Of a stretch of DNA of 64,000 bases, positions 26,143 to 33,990 are shown piece after piece. Position 1 is the stretch's first letter, and the number at the start of each line of letters is the position of its first letter. The notes beneath the pieces are model-generated. The model saw nothing but the letters and a program-made list of their open reading frames with translations, was not told where the DNA came from and ran no database searches. Origin of the DNA: an uncultured Porphyromonadaceae bacterium (GTDB lineage Bacteria > Bacteroidota > Bacteroidia > Bacteroidales > Muribaculaceae); the NCBI GenBank assembly GCA_905202215.1, contig CAJKRG010000002.1, positions 62,001 through 126,000 on the forward strand. The letters run 5' to 3'. Both the position numbers and the translations under genes were made by a program.

Positions 26143-26835
26143 GTGATAACGAATAAAGAACAACTGGAAAAGACTGCGCTACACTACGGCATGCTGCCGT
26201 TTTTCGCCAATCGCATACCCGGATTCTCGGTCGAGGAGATGACCGCTCCGGGCATGCTTTTTGGCGAAGATCGCGAAGATTACGGGTGCTGGGATTGGAA
26301 GGGATCCGTTATCAGAGAAATGAACCTTGCCTATGGCAAATTCTTTCGGCGTAAGGCCGGTTTTGTGTCGCTCGGACTCTTGCCTGATTTTATAAACTAT
26401 CGCCGGGCTGCTTATCCGATAGAACCGGATTCGACTGAGGCTATGTTGCTCGACATGATACGTCGCCACGAGGCTCTTACTTCGACAGAACTCCGTCGCA
26501 TGATTTTTGGAGAGCCGCAGCGAAAGCGTCACGGCGATGACACGGCTCTTATGCCCGTCCCGGTAGCAGAACGGCGACAAAGCCTCGAGAGCCCTCTGCA
26601 GCGGCTTCAGATGGGTGGATATGTCGTTATCGCTGATTTCGAGTACAAACATACAAGTGCGGGCGAACGCTATGGCTTTGGCGTGGCGCTCTATACTGTG
26701 CCTGAAAAGCTCTATGGCAGATCTGTAATAAGTACGGATCGTACCCCGGCGCAATCTCTCGCATACCTTGTCAAAACCATTTCAGTCCGTCTTCCCCATA
26801 TTCCTGTGGCTCAATTGTATCATCTTCTCCGATGA
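26143..26835 (+). CDS. AlkZ-related winged-helix protein
   Basis: The 230-residue protein resembles the AlkZ-related group: LPFFANRIPGFSVEEMT near the N-terminus, then CWDWKGSVIREMNLAYGKFF, and a YRRAAYPIE segment. AlkZ/YcaQ proteins are winged-helix DNA glycosylases that release cross-linked bases; these shorter relatives are uncharacterised, and the catalytic residues cannot be placed by eye. It starts with GTG at 26143, the only in-frame start before the conserved LPFF stretch. A TATCTTTA -7-like box at 26131-26138 leaves almost no leader. Confidence 0.6.
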   Translation: MITNKEQLEKTALHYGMLPFFANRIPGFSVEEMTAPGMLFGEDREDYGCWDWKGSVIREMNLAYGKFFRRKAGFVSLGLLPDFINYRRAAYPIEPDSTEAMLLDMIRRHEALTSTELRRMIFGEPQRKRHGDDTALMPVPVAERRQSLESPLQRLQMGGYVVIADFEYKHTSAGERYGFGVALYTVPEKLYGRSVISTDRTPAQSLAYLVKTISVRLPHIPVAQLYHLLR

Positions 26836-26882
26836 GATACTGTTCTGTTGGGTGAAAAAACATTCTTGAAACGGCTTAATTC

Positions 26883-26913
26883 TTGGGGGTGTCGGCTTTT
26901 TTGCTTATTTTTG
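26883..26913 (+). promoter_or_regulatory. Promoter of the zeta-toxin-like operon
   Basis: TTG (26883-26885), 20 nt, TATTTTTG (26906-26913). The ATG at 26954 lies 40 nt downstream. It gives this pair its own promoter, separate from the AlkZ-related gene. Confidence 0.7.
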
Positions 26914-26953
26914 CGTTATATAAGCGTATGGCGTATAAAGGCGCCTCTGCATT

Positions 26954-27529
26954 ATGAACCAAGAACCGAGGCTTTATATCATCGCCGGCTGCAATGGTGC
27001 CGGCAAAACCACCGCATCGATGGCAGTGCTGCCCGACATTCTCAAATGTCGGGATTTTGTCAATGCCGACGAGATTGCCAAAGGTCTGTCTCCTTTTGAT
27101 CCTTCGGCCGTAGCTTTTGTCGCGGGACGCCTTATGTTAACACGCATATCGCTGCTTATGAAGGAGCGCAAGACTTTCGCTATCGAGACTACGCTTGCCA
27201 CGGGTACCTATCGCCATCTGGTGAACCGTGCTCATGCGGAAGGCTATCAGGTCGTGTTGCTTTTTTTCTGGCTGCCGTCGCCCGAAATGGCTGTCGAGCG
27301 TGTCGCCAAGCGTGTGAGCGAGGGCGGTCATAATATACCGACCGACGTCATATACCGCCGTTATCAGAAAGGCCTCGAGAATCTGTTCGAAGTCTTTATG
27401 CCTATCGTCGATGCCTGGATGATATTCGATAACAGTGCCGAGTCCACTCTCGTGGCCCACGACTTCAAGATTGTCAATCCGGATCTTTTCGCAAAAATAC
27501 AACAACAATGTCGGAAGAAGAAAAATTAG
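26954..27529 (+). CDS. Zeta-toxin-like P-loop kinase
   Basis: The 191-residue protein opens with RLYIIAGCNGAGKTT (Walker A, residues 12-20), then FVNADEIAKGLSPFDP with the conserved aspartate, FAIETTLATGTY, and a lid-like RVAKRVSEGGHNIP segment. These match the zeta/PezT fold, whose toxic members phosphorylate a UDP-amino-sugar precursor of peptidoglycan. Related chromosomal kinases may act on other targets. It is cytoplasmic. A small gene overlaps its 3' end by 22 bp and is the natural partner candidate. Toxicity is not shown by sequence. Confidence 0.8.
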   Translation: MNQEPRLYIIAGCNGAGKTTASMAVLPDILKCRDFVNADEIAKGLSPFDPSAVAFVAGRLMLTRISLLMKERKTFAIETTLATGTYRHLVNRAHAEGYQVVLLFFWLPSPEMAVERVAKRVSEGGHNIPTDVIYRRYQKGLENLFEVFMPIVDAWMIFDNSAESTLVAHDFKIVNPDLFAKIQQQCRKKKN

Positions 27530-27702
27530 CGCTTGTCGATAATCTCTCGGCCGAGCTCAAATTCAACTATCGGCGCATTTTGTTGCAGAAAGCCCGGATG
27601 GGACGCTCGGTGGTAATGGCCGACGCCGACGGGATGCCCCGGGCTGTCAAGGCCAAAAAAGTGCTGCACGACCTGCTGAGTCGTCACGAGAGCCAGAAGT
27701 AA
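27508..27702 (+). CDS. Small protein overlapping the zeta-like kinase (antitoxin candidate)
   Basis: A 64-residue soluble protein: an acidic N-terminal helix (MSEEEKLALVDNLSAELKF), then NYRRILLQKARMGRSVVMAD and a C-terminal basic helix. I do not recognise a named family with certainty, but I have seen similar short proteins with SAELxFNYR and VVxAD patterns beside zeta-like kinases. The 22-bp overlap implies coupled translation. Unlike the classical epsilon-zeta arrangement, the small gene follows the kinase gene. It may neutralise or regulate the kinase; this is inference. Confidence 0.65.
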   Translation: MSEEEKLALVDNLSAELKFNYRRILLQKARMGRSVVMADADGMPRAVKAKKVLHDLLSRHESQK

Positions 27703-27741
27703 ACCAATCCTCTCTGCCTCACAGACCCATTTCATTATCGC

Positions 27742-29517
27742 ATGGCCAATCTACTTAGTGTTGAAAATCTTACAAAAAGTTACGGCGACAGAATGCTGTT
27801 TGCCGATATCACTTTCGGTGTCGATGAAGGCGACAAGATAGGAATTGTCGCCCGCAACGGCACCGGCAAAACCACGATGCTCCGTATAATAGCGGGTGAC
27901 GAAAGTGCCGATTCAGGGACGGTGGTATGCCGCAACGGTCTTCGTATCGGCTATCTGCCTCAGGAGCCCCGTTTCGCCCCGGGCGCTACGGTGAGGAGCG
28001 CGGCGATGGAGGAACTTCCCCAGACTTCCCATATCGACGATCCCGAAGCAATAATGCGTCTGCTTGCGTCGCTCGGACTCGACGATCAGTCGAAGCCCGT
28101 TGAAAAACTGTCGGGCGGCCAGCGCAAGAAGCTTGCAATAGCACGCGCCGTGATTGCGGATCCCGAATTGCTTATTCTCGACGAGCCTACCAACCATCTT
28201 GATATAGCTACTATCGAATGGCTCGAGAATTATCTGCGTCGGGCACGTGTGGCTCTTCTGATGGTGACGCACGACCGCTATTTCCTCGACCGCGTATGCA
28301 ACAGGATAATGGAACTTGACCGCACACATGCCTATATGGTCGACGGCAACTACGACATGTATCTGCGTCGGCGTGCCGAGCGCATCGAGGCAATGGGAGC
28401 CGAACTGGCAAAAGTCAGAAACACTCTCCGGCGCGAACAGGATTGGATGAGCCGGCAACCCCAGGCCCGCGGCGGAAAGGCGAAATTCCGCATTGACAAT
28501 TTCTATGAACTCAAGGCTCGTTCAAGAGTGAACCTGACCGAGCAGAATGTACGACTGGATGCGGCCTCGTCGCGTATTGGCTCCAAGATATTCGAAGCTG
28601 AAAGCGTTTGCAAGCGGTTTGGAGACAAGGTGATACTCGACGATTTTACCTATACTTTCGCCCGAGGCGAAAAGATAGGCATAGTAGGTGTCAACGGAGT
28701 CGGTAAGTCCACTTTCATAAAAATGCTTCAGGGAATCGAGCTTTTCGACAGCGGCCGGTGGGATATCGGCGAAACCGTGCGCTTCGGCTACTACAGTCAG
28801 GACGGCATTTCCTTCGATGAGCATAAAAAGGTGATTGATGCTGTTACGGAGATAGCCGAAGATATATTTCTCGGTGAGGGAATGAGAATCGCTCCGATGC
28901 AGTATCTGCAGCGCTTCCTTTTTTCACCGGCCGATCAGCAGAAATATATCCATACGCTGAGTGGCGGAGAGAGATGCCGGCTCCATCTTGCCACAGTGCT
29001 TATGCGCCAGCCCAATTTCCTGATTCTCGACGAGCCTACCAACGATCTCGACATCATAACTCTCGGCATTCTCGAGGAATACCTTTCCGAATTCAAGGGG
29101 TGTGTCATAGTGGTGAGCCACGACCGTTTTTTCCTCGACAACATAGCCGATCATCTTTTTGTGATGGAAGGAAACGGTGTCGTCAAGGATTTCCCCGGCA
29201 GTTACTCGGAGTACCGCGACTTCATGCAGAATGTCGAGAAAGAAAAAAATGCCTCTAAAACACCCACTGCCGACAACAGACCGAAACGCGAGCGGCCCGG
29301 CAACAGAATGTCGTTTAAGGAACGCCGCGAGTTTGAGGCTCTTGGCGACGAAATCGGAGCGCTTGAGGAGGAAAAGGCCACGCTCGAAGCATTTTTCAGT
29401 GCGGCTGTCTCGCCCGATCCTCAGGAATTCGCAACAAAATCGCGACGATACGAGGAAATAAAGGATTTGCTCGACGAGAAGGAACTGCGTTGGCTCGAAC
29501 TCTCGGAAAAGTCATGA
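27742..29517 (+). CDS. ABC-F family ATP-binding protein
   Basis: The 591-residue protein has two ABC ATPase domains and no membrane segments. Domain 1 has Walker A ARNGTGKTT, signature LSGGQRKKLA and LILDEPTNHLD; domain 2 has VNGVGKST, LSGGERCRL and LILDEPTNDLD. A linker of about 80 residues and a C-terminal coiled coil (about 510-591) resemble Uup and other ABC-F translation factors, which act on the ribosome. It begins 40 bp after the small gene and probably reads from the same transcript. Its stop overlaps the TonB receptor start (ATGA). Confidence 0.92.
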   Translation: MANLLSVENLTKSYGDRMLFADITFGVDEGDKIGIVARNGTGKTTMLRIIAGDESADSGTVVCRNGLRIGYLPQEPRFAPGATVRSAAMEELPQTSHIDDPEAIMRLLASLGLDDQSKPVEKLSGGQRKKLAIARAVIADPELLILDEPTNHLDIATIEWLENYLRRARVALLMVTHDRYFLDRVCNRIMELDRTHAYMVDGNYDMYLRRRAERIEAMGAELAKVRNTLRREQDWMSRQPQARGGKAKFRIDNFYELKARSRVNLTEQNVRLDAASSRIGSKIFEAESVCKRFGDKVILDDFTYTFARGEKIGIVGVNGVGKSTFIKMLQGIELFDSGRWDIGETVRFGYYSQDGISFDEHKKVIDAVTEIAEDIFLGEGMRIAPMQYLQRFLFSPADQQKYIHTLSGGERCRLHLATVLMRQPNFLILDEPTNDLDIITLGILEEYLSEFKGCVIVVSHDRFFLDNIADHLFVMEGNGVVKDFPGSYSEYRDFMQNVEKEKNASKTPTADNRPKRERPGNRMSFKERREFEALGDEIGALEEEKATLEAFFSAAVSPDPQEFATKSRRYEEIKDLLDEKELRWLELSEKS

Positions 29518-31733
29518 AAAAGCTGCTTGTAGTCATCGCTCTATCAGTGGCCTTGAATGTATCGGCCTCAGAAGATACCGACACAACGGCACGTAAGCCT
29601 TACGAATTAAGGGACATCGAGGTGCTCGGTGTGAAACGCGCGCCTGACGGTACCAATTCGGCTGAAGCCATAACGCGGCTCAATACAGCCGAAATACGCA
29701 GTCTCGGTATTGATGCCGTCAAAGATGTGAGTGCGATAGCCCCCAATTTCTATATGCCGGATTATGGCTCGCGGATGACATCGTCGATATACGTTCGCGG
29801 CCTTGGCGCGCGCATGGATCAGCCTGTGATAGGTCTCAGCATAGACAATATACCATATCTGAACAAGGACGCATATGATTTCGATATCGCCGATATGGCG
29901 AGTATGGAAATACTGCGCGGGGCGCAGACAGTGCTCAACGGCCGAAATACCATGGGGGGCCAGATAAATATCCGGACACTTTCACCATTGACGACCAAGG
30001 GCCTGAGAGCATCGCTGAAATACGGCTCGCATAATACCACCACGGTGGCCGCCGCATACTACGGGGCGCTTACACCGCGGCTCGGCATGAGTCTGTCGGG
30101 CCAGTTCGGTCATACCGACGGCTATTTTCGCAATGCATATACCGGCAAGCGCCTCGACCATGAGAACTCTGGGTCGGCACGATGGAAGACCGTATGGCGT
30201 CCTTCTGCGGCACTTTCGGTGACGAACGTAGCGGCTTTTGGTGTTAATCGTCAGGGCGGATATCCTTATGCATCGGATCCGGACGGTGCGATAGCCTACA
30301 ACGATACATGTGCCTATCGCCGTTCGACTTTTGCCGACGGTGTCACCGTGGCCTGGGCCGGAAAGAGGGTAGTGGTGACGTCGCTTACATCGGTGCAGTA
30401 TCTCGACGACCGCATGGATCTTGACCAGGATTTCACCACTCAGCCATATTTCACATTGACCCAGGCGAAACGCGAGTGGACGGTTACTCAGGATCTGTTT
30501 ACCAAAGGAGTCCGCGGTAAATACGGTTGGCTCGGAGGTGTATTCGCCTTTTATAAATCAATGCGTATGGAGGCTCCGGTGACGTTCAAGGATACCGGAA
30601 TCTCCGAACTCATAGAGTCGCACCGCAATGAGGTAAATCCCCGCTATCCCATTGAATGGGATACGCGAAAATTTACTCTCGGCAGCAATTTCCGGCCTTC
30701 TAATGTGGCGGTGGCTTTATATCATGAAAGTACATACCGAATCGGCAACTGGCGCTTCGAAGCGGGAATGCGCCTTGATGTGGAGCGAGCCTCCCTGAGT
30801 TACAGAAGTTTCTGCAATACAGGTTACAATACCTATCATGTCCTTCCCGATGGCCAACGTGAGCTATATTCGCATACGCCTGTCGATATAGATGATTCCG
30901 ATGTGCTGCGTCGCACTTTTGTCGAGTTTATTCCCAAGGCTACAGTGGCATACGAAGCCTCTTCGTTAACCGCCTATTTCAATTTCTCAAAGGGTTACAA
31001 GGCTGGTGGCTATAATACGCAGATGTTCAGCGATGTCCTTCAGCAGCGAATCATGAATATCATGGGTATGAGCGCACAGTATACTCTCGATCAGATTGTC
31101 GGTTATGAGCCCGAGCGGAGTTTCAATTATGAATTGGGTGCTGACTGGAAGCCTGTCTCCGATCTCGGCCTTGACGCAGTACTTTTCTTTATAGACTGTC
31201 GCAATCAGCAGCTTACCGTCTTTCCACCCGGTACTACGACCGGCCGGATCATGACAAATGCCGGGCGTACGCGGAGTTTCGGAGCCGAACTGACGGCTCG
31301 CTGGAACCCATCTACCGATTTTTCGGCCCGCTTCAGTTATGGCTATACAAACGCCACGTTCCGCAATTATAATGACGGTCGTAGCGATTACCGGGGCAAG
31401 CATGTGCCGTATGCTCCGTCTAATACATTGTTTGCCGAAGCTACATGGCGACCCTCCTCACTCGTCTTTTGGGGTATTCAGCCTTCGCTGACAGCCAATG
31501 TGAACGGTGCGGGCCGTATTTACTGGAATGAGGCCAACACGCGTTCTCAGAATTTCTATTGTCTCGCCGGTGCCTCTGTTGCCTTTACCGCGCCTAAATG
31601 GAGTCTTCGTCTTTGGGGCGAGAATATCACCGGAACGCGTTACGATACGTTCTATTTCCTTTCCATGGGGCGCTCTTTCACACAGCGAGGGCTGCCTGCC
31701 CGTTTTGGCGCCACCATCCGTCTCTCGATATAA
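29514..31733 (+). CDS. TonB-dependent receptor, siderophore/cofactor-like
   Basis: A 739-residue outer-membrane receptor. The ATG at 29514 overlaps the upstream TGA and opens a signal peptide (MKKLLVVIALSVALNVSASE). A TonB-box-like ELRDIEVLG is followed by the plug (about 40-150, with SIYVRGLGARMDQPVIGLSID and MEILRGAQTVLNGRNTMGGQINI) and a beta-barrel of about 580 residues ending in an aromatic strand (ARFGATIRLSI). There is no carboxypeptidase-like N-terminal domain, so it is not SusC-type. It probably imports an iron complex or small cofactor. Coupling to an ABC-F gene is unusual. Confidence 0.85.
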   Translation: MKKLLVVIALSVALNVSASEDTDTTARKPYELRDIEVLGVKRAPDGTNSAEAITRLNTAEIRSLGIDAVKDVSAIAPNFYMPDYGSRMTSSIYVRGLGARMDQPVIGLSIDNIPYLNKDAYDFDIADMASMEILRGAQTVLNGRNTMGGQINIRTLSPLTTKGLRASLKYGSHNTTTVAAAYYGALTPRLGMSLSGQFGHTDGYFRNAYTGKRLDHENSGSARWKTVWRPSAALSVTNVAAFGVNRQGGYPYASDPDGAIAYNDTCAYRRSTFADGVTVAWAGKRVVVTSLTSVQYLDDRMDLDQDFTTQPYFTLTQAKREWTVTQDLFTKGVRGKYGWLGGVFAFYKSMRMEAPVTFKDTGISELIESHRNEVNPRYPIEWDTRKFTLGSNFRPSNVAVALYHESTYRIGNWRFEAGMRLDVERASLSYRSFCNTGYNTYHVLPDGQRELYSHTPVDIDDSDVLRRTFVEFIPKATVAYEASSLTAYFNFSKGYKAGGYNTQMFSDVLQQRIMNIMGMSAQYTLDQIVGYEPERSFNYELGADWKPVSDLGLDAVLFFIDCRNQQLTVFPPGTTTGRIMTNAGRTRSFGAELTARWNPSTDFSARFSYGYTNATFRNYNDGRSDYRGKHVPYAPSNTLFAEATWRPSSLVFWGIQPSLTANVNGAGRIYWNEANTRSQNFYCLAGASVAFTAPKWSLRLWGENITGTRYDTFYFLSMGRSFTQRGLPARFGATIRLSI

Positions 31734-31743
31734 AAACCTCTTA

Positions 31744-32175
31744 ATGACTATGTATAACAATAATGTGGATTTTTCACCTAAATTCTTCAAAAATGCTATC
31801 TGGGTGCTCGTAGGTATAATTCTTTTTGTTGTTGCTGTCGCATTCATTGTGCCATGGTACAACGTCTGGTCTCAGGAGATGGAAGGCAAGGCTGAGTTCG
31901 CAAAGGCTGAACAAAACCGTAAAATCAAGATCGAAGAGGCCAAGGCAAATCTTGAGGCTGAAAAACTCAATGCCCAGGCCGAGATAGAGCGAGCGAAAGG
32001 TGCGGCCGAGGCAATCCGTATCGAGAACGGCAGCATTACTCCGACCTATATCCAATATCTATGGGTGCGCCAGCAGTCGGATCTCAGCAACAAGACTGTG
32101 ATCTATGTTCCCACGGAAACTAATCTTCCTATACTCGAATCGACGCGAGCTCTCAATCTGCAGAATCCGCAGTAA
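31744..32175 (+). CDS. Coiled-coil membrane protein resembling the tail of SPFH proteins
   Basis: A 143-residue protein with one membrane span (about 18-40) followed by a charged helical stretch (EMEGKAEFAKAEQNRKIKIE, then repeated EKLNAQAEIERAKGAA) that looks like the tail of HflC/prohibitin-type proteins, then an ITPTYIQYLWVRQ end. The SPFH core itself is missing. I start at ATG 31744, 10 bp after the receptor stop; an open frame extends upstream inside the receptor gene. It may scaffold a membrane complex. Function unknown. Confidence 0.7.
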   Translation: MTMYNNNVDFSPKFFKNAIWVLVGIILFVVAVAFIVPWYNVWSQEMEGKAEFAKAEQNRKIKIEEAKANLEAEKLNAQAEIERAKGAAEAIRIENGSITPTYIQYLWVRQQSDLSNKTVIYVPTETNLPILESTRALNLQNPQ

Positions 32176-32196
32176 AAAACAATTCGGTTCCCTGAT

Positions 32197-32236
32197 ATAA
32201 GTAAGGTCGCGACATTTCTGCCGCGGCCTTACTTAT
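32197..32236. terminator. Bidirectional hairpin between the coiled-coil gene and hisS
   Basis: A 15-bp stem (one G-U pair on the plus strand): ATAAGTAAGGTCGCG (32197-32211) with its partner at 32222-32236. It separates two convergent genes. Confidence 0.75.
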
Positions 32237-32255
32237 AACTTATTATTATTTAAAT

Positions 32256-33611
32256 TTATCCCACTATAGAGGCGACTTCCGAGGCTGCGACGCAATGCTG
32301 TTCGCCTGTGGTCATGTTTTTGACAGTGACGGTGCCTCCGGCGAGTTCACTTTCGCCGATGATGGCGAAGAATGGTACACCCAGGGCATTGGCATAGCTT
32401 ATCTGTTTCTTCATCTTGGCACAGTCGGGATAAACCTCGGCGGCTATACCTGCGGCACGAAGTTCCTTGACGAGCTTCATGGATGCCGCGCATTCCGACG
32501 GGCCGAAGTTGGCGAAGAGGACGCGTGTGCTGCGGCCGGCTTCTTCGGGATAGAGATTGAGCGTATTGAGGACATCGTAGATACGGTCGGCGCCGAACGA
32601 TACGCCTACACCTGAAATACCGTTCATGCCGAATACGCCGGTGAGATTATCATAGCGGCCTCCACCGGATATGCTGCCAATGGCGACGTCGAGGGCCTTC
32701 ACTTCAATAATGGTACCTGTATAGTAGTTTAGACCGCGGGCGAGCGACACATCCAGTTCGAGATCGGCCTCAAGACCGAGAGCTTCGGTACAGCCAATGA
32801 CGGTGCGGAGTTCCTCGACACCCTTTGATCCTGTCTCGCTCGGCGCAAGGAGGGCGGCGAGTTTATCGAGGCGGTCGGCTGTCGAGCCGGATATTTCGAG
32901 AATCGGGCGAAGGGCCTCTATGGCTGCCGGTGCAAGCCCGCGCTCGGCCAGTTCTTCGTTGACTTTCTCGATTCCTATTTTGTCTATTTTGTCTATCGCT
33001 ACGGTGATGTCTATGAGTTTGTCGGGTTCACCTACGATCTCGGCTATGCCGGCGAGGACTTTTCGGTTGTTGAGTTTGATCGCTACGCGGATATGGAGGC
33101 GGCGGAAAACTTCATCGACCATCTGCAGCAGTTCGACCTCGTTCATGAGCGAGTCGGAGCCTACGACGTCGGCGTCGCACTGGTAGAATTCGCGGTAGCG
33201 TCCTTTTTGGGGACGGTCGGCGCGCCATACGGGCTGGATCTGGAAACGCTTGAAAGGAAGCTGTATTTCCTCACGATGCTGCACTACAAAGCGTGCGAAA
33301 GGCACTGTGAGATCGTAGCGGAGTCCGCGATCGCATATTTTGGCTGCTGTGCGCAGACAGTCGCGCGAAGCGAGCAGGCAATCGTCGACGTCCTTCAGAT
33401 AGTCGCCTGAATTGAGCACTTTGAAGAGCAGTTTGTCGCCTTCTTCGCCGTATTTGCCCATAAGGGTGGAGAGGTTTTCGAGGGCTGGCGTTTCAATCTG
33501 GCGGTATCCGTAGAGTCTGAATACTTCGCGGATAGTGTCGAAAATATAATTCCTGCGGGCCATCTCCAGAGTGGAGAAGTCGCGTGTTCCTTTAGGCGTC
33601 GAAGGTTTCAT
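32256..33611 (-). CDS. hisS: Histidyl-tRNA synthetase
   Basis: The 451-residue class II synthetase has the usual order: PKGTRDFSTLEMARRNYIF at the start, motif 2 region with YDLTVPFARFV and PVWRADRPQKGRYREFYQCD, the histidine-A loop LDVSLARGLNYYTG, the GGGRYDNLTGVFG motif, and a C-terminal anticodon-binding domain (from about 350). It charges tRNA-His. The frame is open to 33650, but the ATG at 33611 gives the conserved N-terminus and sits downstream of a TAATTTTG -7 box. Confidence 0.97.
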   Translation of the reverse strand: MKPSTPKGTRDFSTLEMARRNYIFDTIREVFRLYGYRQIETPALENLSTLMGKYGEEGDKLLFKVLNSGDYLKDVDDCLLASRDCLRTAAKICDRGLRYDLTVPFARFVVQHREEIQLPFKRFQIQPVWRADRPQKGRYREFYQCDADVVGSDSLMNEVELLQMVDEVFRRLHIRVAIKLNNRKVLAGIAEIVGEPDKLIDITVAIDKIDKIGIEKVNEELAERGLAPAAIEALRPILEISGSTADRLDKLAALLAPSETGSKGVEELRTVIGCTEALGLEADLELDVSLARGLNYYTGTIIEVKALDVAIGSISGGGRYDNLTGVFGMNGISGVGVSFGADRIYDVLNTLNLYPEEAGRSTRVLFANFGPSECAASMKLVKELRAAGIAAEVYPDCAKMKKQISYANALGVPFFAIIGESELAGGTVTVKNMTTGEQHCVAASEVASIVG

Positions 33612-33647
33612 GTAGTATTCTGATGTTGTTGACAGTGTTTCTGACTG

Positions 33648-33655
33648 CAAAATTA
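33648..33655 (-). promoter_or_regulatory. -7 box of hisS
   Basis: Minus-strand TAATTTTG, 36 nt before the hisS ATG. No good -33 element is seen. Confidence 0.5.
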
Positions 33656-33902
33656 ATCAATATTATGCTAACTGATTGCGTGATTATGCAGAAACTTGTC
33701 GATTCACTGAAAAAACGTCATAATTTAAAGACCATTCTTGTTTTTTGATGTGAAAATCCGCTGTATCCAGACAATGTGTTTTTAAAGAGTGGATTATGCC
33801 TGATAAAGTTAAATTTAACACTTCTAAATAGAAGTTTGGTTAAATGTGTTAATATAAATTAAAATTAGGAAGTGCGGTTAAAAAGGATTAATATCAATTG
33901 TC

Positions 33903-33910
33903 TATATTTG
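33903..33910 (+). promoter_or_regulatory. -7 box of the susC-susD operon
   Basis: TATATTTG, 80 nt before the susC ATG. The second copy of the imperfect repeat (33876-33899) covers the place of the -33 element, where no TTTG is found; this is consistent with an activator-dependent or sigma-factor-dependent promoter. Confidence 0.55.
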
Positions 33911-33952
33911 CAGCTGTCAATCCAGATTTTTGAAAACATACTATTCCAGTTC

Positions 33953-33984
33953 GTGGCAAAATGCCACATAATTTAATTTTTTTC
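33953..33984 (+). other. Terminator-like hairpin in the susC leader
   Basis: GTGGCA (33953-33958), loop AAA, TGCCAC (33962-33967), followed by an AT-rich tract ending in a run of T. It lies 24 bp before the susC start. It may be an attenuator or simply a leader structure. Confidence 0.5.
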
Positions 33985-33990
33985 TAAGGT

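Larger units (their letters stand above)
33612..33990. promoter_or_regulatory. Regulatory region between hisS and susC
   Basis: A 379-bp AT-rich region with no gene. It holds a hisS -7 box (33648-33655, minus TAATTTTG), a perfect 12-bp palindrome GTTAAATTTAAC (33808-33819) directly followed by a palindrome ACTTCT-AAAT-AGAAGT (33820-33835), an imperfect direct repeat at 33838-33860 and 33876-33899 sharing GGTTAAA and TTAATATnAATT, a susC -7 box TATATTTG (33903-33910), and a hairpin in the leader (33953-33967). Confidence 0.65.

Noticed and set aside
26954..27702. Calling the zeta-like kinase pair a phage-defence system
   Set aside because: There is no defence-island context and no evidence of toxicity; it is kept only as a toxin-like pair.
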